This document shows, in pieces, positions 7,201 through 8,725 of a stretch of DNA of 8,725 bases (position 1 is the first letter of the stretch; each line of letters starts with the position of its first letter). A model generated the notes under the pieces. The model ran no database searches. It saw nothing but the letters and a program-made list of their open reading frames with translations, and had not been told where the DNA came from. The position numbers and the translations under genes were made by a program. The DNA comes from Pedobacter sp. UBA1951 (GTDB lineage: Bacteria > Bacteroidota > Bacteroidia > Sphingobacteriales > Sphingobacteriaceae), in the NCBI GenBank assembly GCA_002336465.1, contig DDEP01000145.1, positions 423 through 9,147 of the forward strand. The letters are read 5' to 3'.

Positions 7201-7375
7201 GAAGCTTTATAGTAATATTGAAGTATTGATTGACTTCTTAATGTGTTTTTACTATCGGCTACAGCTTCGCCCTTTCAGTCCCATTTTTGGTTATGTGAAC
7301 TTAGCTTGTTTGATTTAGTAAAAATAGAGAAATTCAAGTTTTTAACAGCTTGATTTCCTGTGTTTTTCTTTCGGT
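7201..7375. other. 175-bp gene-free segment between the antiterminator and amidotransferase genes
   Basis: This is the only sizeable gap in an otherwise tight operon. On the transcribed strand I find no match to the Bacteroidota promoter pattern (TTTG followed by TAnnTTTG) and no GC-rich stem followed by a U tract, so neither a promoter nor an intrinsic terminator is supported. A weak inverted repeat TCAAG / CTTGA (7334-7338 and 7349-7353, 10-nt loop) lies near the antiterminator gene. A GC-richer island lies at 7251-7284 and is listed separately. The segment could be a leader acted on by the neighbouring NusG paralogue, or simply a place where a repeat has inserted. I see no protein family in it. 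Confidence 0.5.
7251..7284 (-). repeat. GC-richer island, candidate dispersed intergenic repeat (REP-like) fragment
   Basis: On the minus strand the island contains GGGACTGAAAGGG followed at once by CGAAGCTGTAGCCGATAG, inside much more AT-rich flanks. A short GGC/GCC pairing frames the AGCT core, but no strong hairpin forms. The words GGGACTGAAAG and TAGCCGATAG look to me like parts of dispersed intergenic repeats in Bacteroidota genomes. That is recollection, not a search result. By chance or design it also encodes a 10-codon minimal ORF (MGLKGRSCSR, 7284-7252) with no sign of being a gene. An alternative is a recruitment signal for the NusG-like protein. Confidence 0.35.
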
Positions 7376-7882
7376 TTATTTTAAAGGCTCTATATAAGCC
7401 ATAGAAGTATTTACTTGTATAGCATAACCTAAAGCTTCTAATTTAAGTACTAGACTTCGTTTGCTTTTTATAGAAACCAGTTCGGCAATCATCCCTTTAA
7501 AAGGTCCGGCGTTTACCAAAACCTTTTCTCCGGCCTCAAGCTCATGTTCGATAATTTCGAGTTCGTCATTCCCTGCGAGTAATAATTTTAGATCATCAAT
7601 CTGCTTTTGTGGCATAGACGCTATCTTGCCAGAGAAATATACAAAGCGACTTATACCTTGCGTCATTAACACCTCGCTATATTCTCTGCTAGATATATAT
7701 ACAAAAACATAGGACTTGAAAAGAGGTTCTTCTACCCATTTTTTACGATCGCTCCATTGTTTTAACTCTTTTCTTAAAGGTAGATAACAGGTTATGTTTT
7801 TGCGTTGTAGTTCTTGAAAAGCCTTTTTTTCGGCCCTTGATTTAGTATAAATAGGATACCATTTATAAGCATTATCTATCAT
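7376..7882 (-). CDS. NusG-family transcription antiterminator (UpxY/RfaH-like)
   Basis: Specialised NusG paralogue of 168 residues. Such proteins bind elongating RNA polymerase through the NGN domain and let it read through long capsule or O-antigen operons. The NGN domain spans about 1-100: KWYPIYTKSRAEKKAFQEL (residues 7-25) carries the signature W-Y, and CYLPLRKE, then EEPLFKSYVFV (51-61), match the family core. A short linker leads to a C-terminal KOW domain (about 117-160) containing GEKVLVNAGPFKG. The ATG at 7882-7880 lies 6 bp after the stop of the Wzc-like kinase gene, so both are co-transcribed. In Bacteroides, UpxY proteins are encoded at the head of each capsule operon and act on that operon. 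This one sits second or later, just before the 175-bp gap and the sugar genes, which fits the same role. It is shorter and more divergent than housekeeping NusG, which usually neighbours secE and ribosomal genes, absent here. Confidence 0.9.
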   Translation of the reverse strand: MIDNAYKWYPIYTKSRAEKKAFQELQRKNITCYLPLRKELKQWSDRKKWVEEPLFKSYVFVYISSREYSEVLMTQGISRFVYFSGKIASMPQKQIDDLKLLLAGNDELEIIEHELEAGEKVLVNAGPFKGMIAELVSIKSKRSLVLKLEALGYAIQVNTSMAYIEPLK

Positions 7883-7888
7883 GACTAG

Positions 7889-8725
7889 CTATTTTTTCCA
7901 AAATTCCCACCATTTCTTGTTCGATTCGTTGCTATAATAACCATTTTTACCCGAATTTAATGAATAATCCGAATAGTAATAGTAATTTGCATAGTAGCTA
8001 CCGCTATAATTAGTAGTGTAATATCTGCTATGTAAAATATCATTATCAAAAGCGTTTAGTATAATAGCGATATTCGATAAATTAAATTCTTTAGATAGCC
8101 TTTCTGGAACCGAAGCAGAATGATACCTAGATACGCCCGAACGTATCACAAATAGATTGATATCTGCCATTCTGATGATAGGAATCGCATCAGATACGAG
8201 ACCAACCGGAGCCGAGTCTATAAAAACAAAATCATACTCTTGGGCAAGTTGCTCAATAAGATTTTTCATTTTATCTGAATAAAGCAACTCAGATGGATTT
8301 GGAGGAACAGGGCCAGCCGGAATGAAACTAAGTCCGTCTATTTCTGTTTTATAGAGTATATTACTTAGTTCAGCCTGATTAGAAAGATAAGAACTTAAGC
8401 CTTTTAAATTATCTACTTTAAAAGTATGGTGTAGTTTAGACTTTCTTAAATCGGCAGCGATGATAATTACTTTCTTATTAATTAGGCATAAGGTACTGGC
8501 TAGGTTTACAGTTGTAAATGACTTACCCTCTCCCGAAATCTCAGATGTAATACAAACTACTTTATTCTTTTTATCAGCAGCCAAAAAGCTCAGATTTGTA
8601 CGCACAGACCGTACAGATTCTGCAAATAAGGATTTAGGATTCTTTATAGATAATATTTGTCTGTTATCTTCATCTATTTTATCCTGATATTTTCTGATTA
8701 CACCAATGATAGGAATGTTAGTAAG
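7889..8725 (-). CDS. wzc: Polysaccharide biosynthesis tyrosine autokinase, Wzc-like (partial, N-terminus outside window)
   Basis: C-terminal BY-kinase part of a chain-length/export regulator of the inner membrane. The frame is open from the window edge: 278 residues precede the TAG at 7891-7889, and the GTG at 8605 is an internal Val, not a start. LTNIPIIGVI (1-10) is the end of the linker before the kinase. Then come the oligomerisation motif E-x2-R-x2-RTNL (36-45), Walker A SGEGKS (64-69), Walker A' VIIIAADLR (86-94), PAGPVPPNPSELL (136-148) and Walker B DFVFIDSAP (165-173). The first Asp of Walker A' is Ala here. The last 47 residues hold 12 tyrosines, the cluster expected to be trans-autophosphorylated, and end KKWWEFWKK. 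The Wzz domain, the membrane spans and the operon promoter lie outside the window. It is 6 bp upstream of the antiterminator gene. Confidence 0.94.
   Translation of the reverse strand, partial: LTNIPIIGVIRKYQDKIDEDNRQILSIKNPKSLFAESVRSVRTNLSFLAADKKNKVVCITSEISGEGKSFTTVNLASTLCLINKKVIIIAADLRKSKLHHTFKVDNLKGLSSYLSNQAELSNILYKTEIDGLSFIPAGPVPPNPSELLYSDKMKNLIEQLAQEYDFVFIDSAPVGLVSDAIPIIRMADINLFVIRSGVSRYHSASVPERLSKEFNLSNIAIILNAFDNDILHSRYYTTNYSGSYYANYYYYSDYSLNSGKNGYYSNESNKKWWEFWKK

Noticed and set aside
7252..7284. Match to the enterobacterial ops/JUMPstart antitermination signal in the gap
   Set aside because: GGGCGAAGCTGTAG only loosely resembles the GGCGGTAG core and does not align without several changes; Bacteroidota factors are not known to use that exact motif.
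7124..7318. Plus-strand open frame of 64 codons reaching into the 175-bp gap
   Set aside because: It starts antisense to the amidotransferase N-terminus and shows no family features. I treat it as chance.
7334..7353. TCAAG/CTTGA inverted repeat as a terminator after the antiterminator gene
   Set aside because: A 5-bp stem with a 10-nt loop and no following U tract in the transcribed direction is too weak.
7461..7712. Plus-strand open frame of 83 codons
   Set aside because: Antisense shadow of the NusG-like gene, with a low-complexity Ser/Ile-rich translation.
8460..8687. Plus-strand open frame of 75 codons
   Set aside because: Opposite the BY-kinase frame, which is continuous through the window edge and carries all expected motifs.

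Overview
The window is a stretch of an exopolysaccharide or surface-polysaccharide biosynthesis operon. All nine recognisable genes lie on the minus strand, so transcription runs from high to low coordinates. The proteins suggest a member of Bacteroidota, most likely Sphingobacteriales (a Pedobacter- or Mucilaginibacter-like organism). The grounds are AT-rich DNA, no Shine-Dalgarno motifs before the starts, a BY-kinase with a tyrosine-rich tail, a UpxY/RfaH-like NusG paralogue next to it, and an AsnB-type amidotransferase starting MCRIAG. The genus is inference. No RNA gene, CRISPR array, insertion sequence or phage gene is visible.

In order of transcription: the C-terminal part of a Wzc-like tyrosine autokinase (8725-7889, entering from outside the window); a NusG-like antiterminator (7882-7376); a 175-bp gene-free gap with a GC-richer island; an asparagine-synthase-like amidotransferase (7200-5416); a family 4 glycosyltransferase overlapping it by 4 nt and starting with TTG (5419-4316); the ABC-2 exporter permease Wzm (4273-3419); three family 2 glycosyltransferases (3363-2530, 2525-1767, 1719-715); and the first 227 codons of the exporter ATPase Wzt (681-1), which runs off the window. 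Gaps between genes are 4-55 bp apart from the 175-bp one, and none holds a convincing terminator or a consensus Bacteroidota promoter, so the whole stretch is probably one transcription unit.

Likely joint function: the glycosyltransferases assemble a glycan on a lipid carrier at the inner face of the cytoplasmic membrane. The AsnB-like enzyme may amidate a sugar acid or related group, or supply asparagine. Wzm and Wzt flip the glycan across the membrane. The Wzc-like kinase would control chain length or export, and the NusG paralogue would help RNA polymerase read through the long operon. The initiating sugar transferase, any polymerase and the outer-membrane export protein are not in view.

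I see no clearly new system. The points most worth a second look are a paired substitution in the glutaminase site of the AsnB homologue (Arg after the catalytic Cys, with loss of the Arg before GPD), the 175-bp gap after the antiterminator gene, the insertion of three glycosyltransferase genes between wzm and wzt with a marked fall in GC in two of them, and an Asp-to-Ala change in the kinase Walker A' motif.
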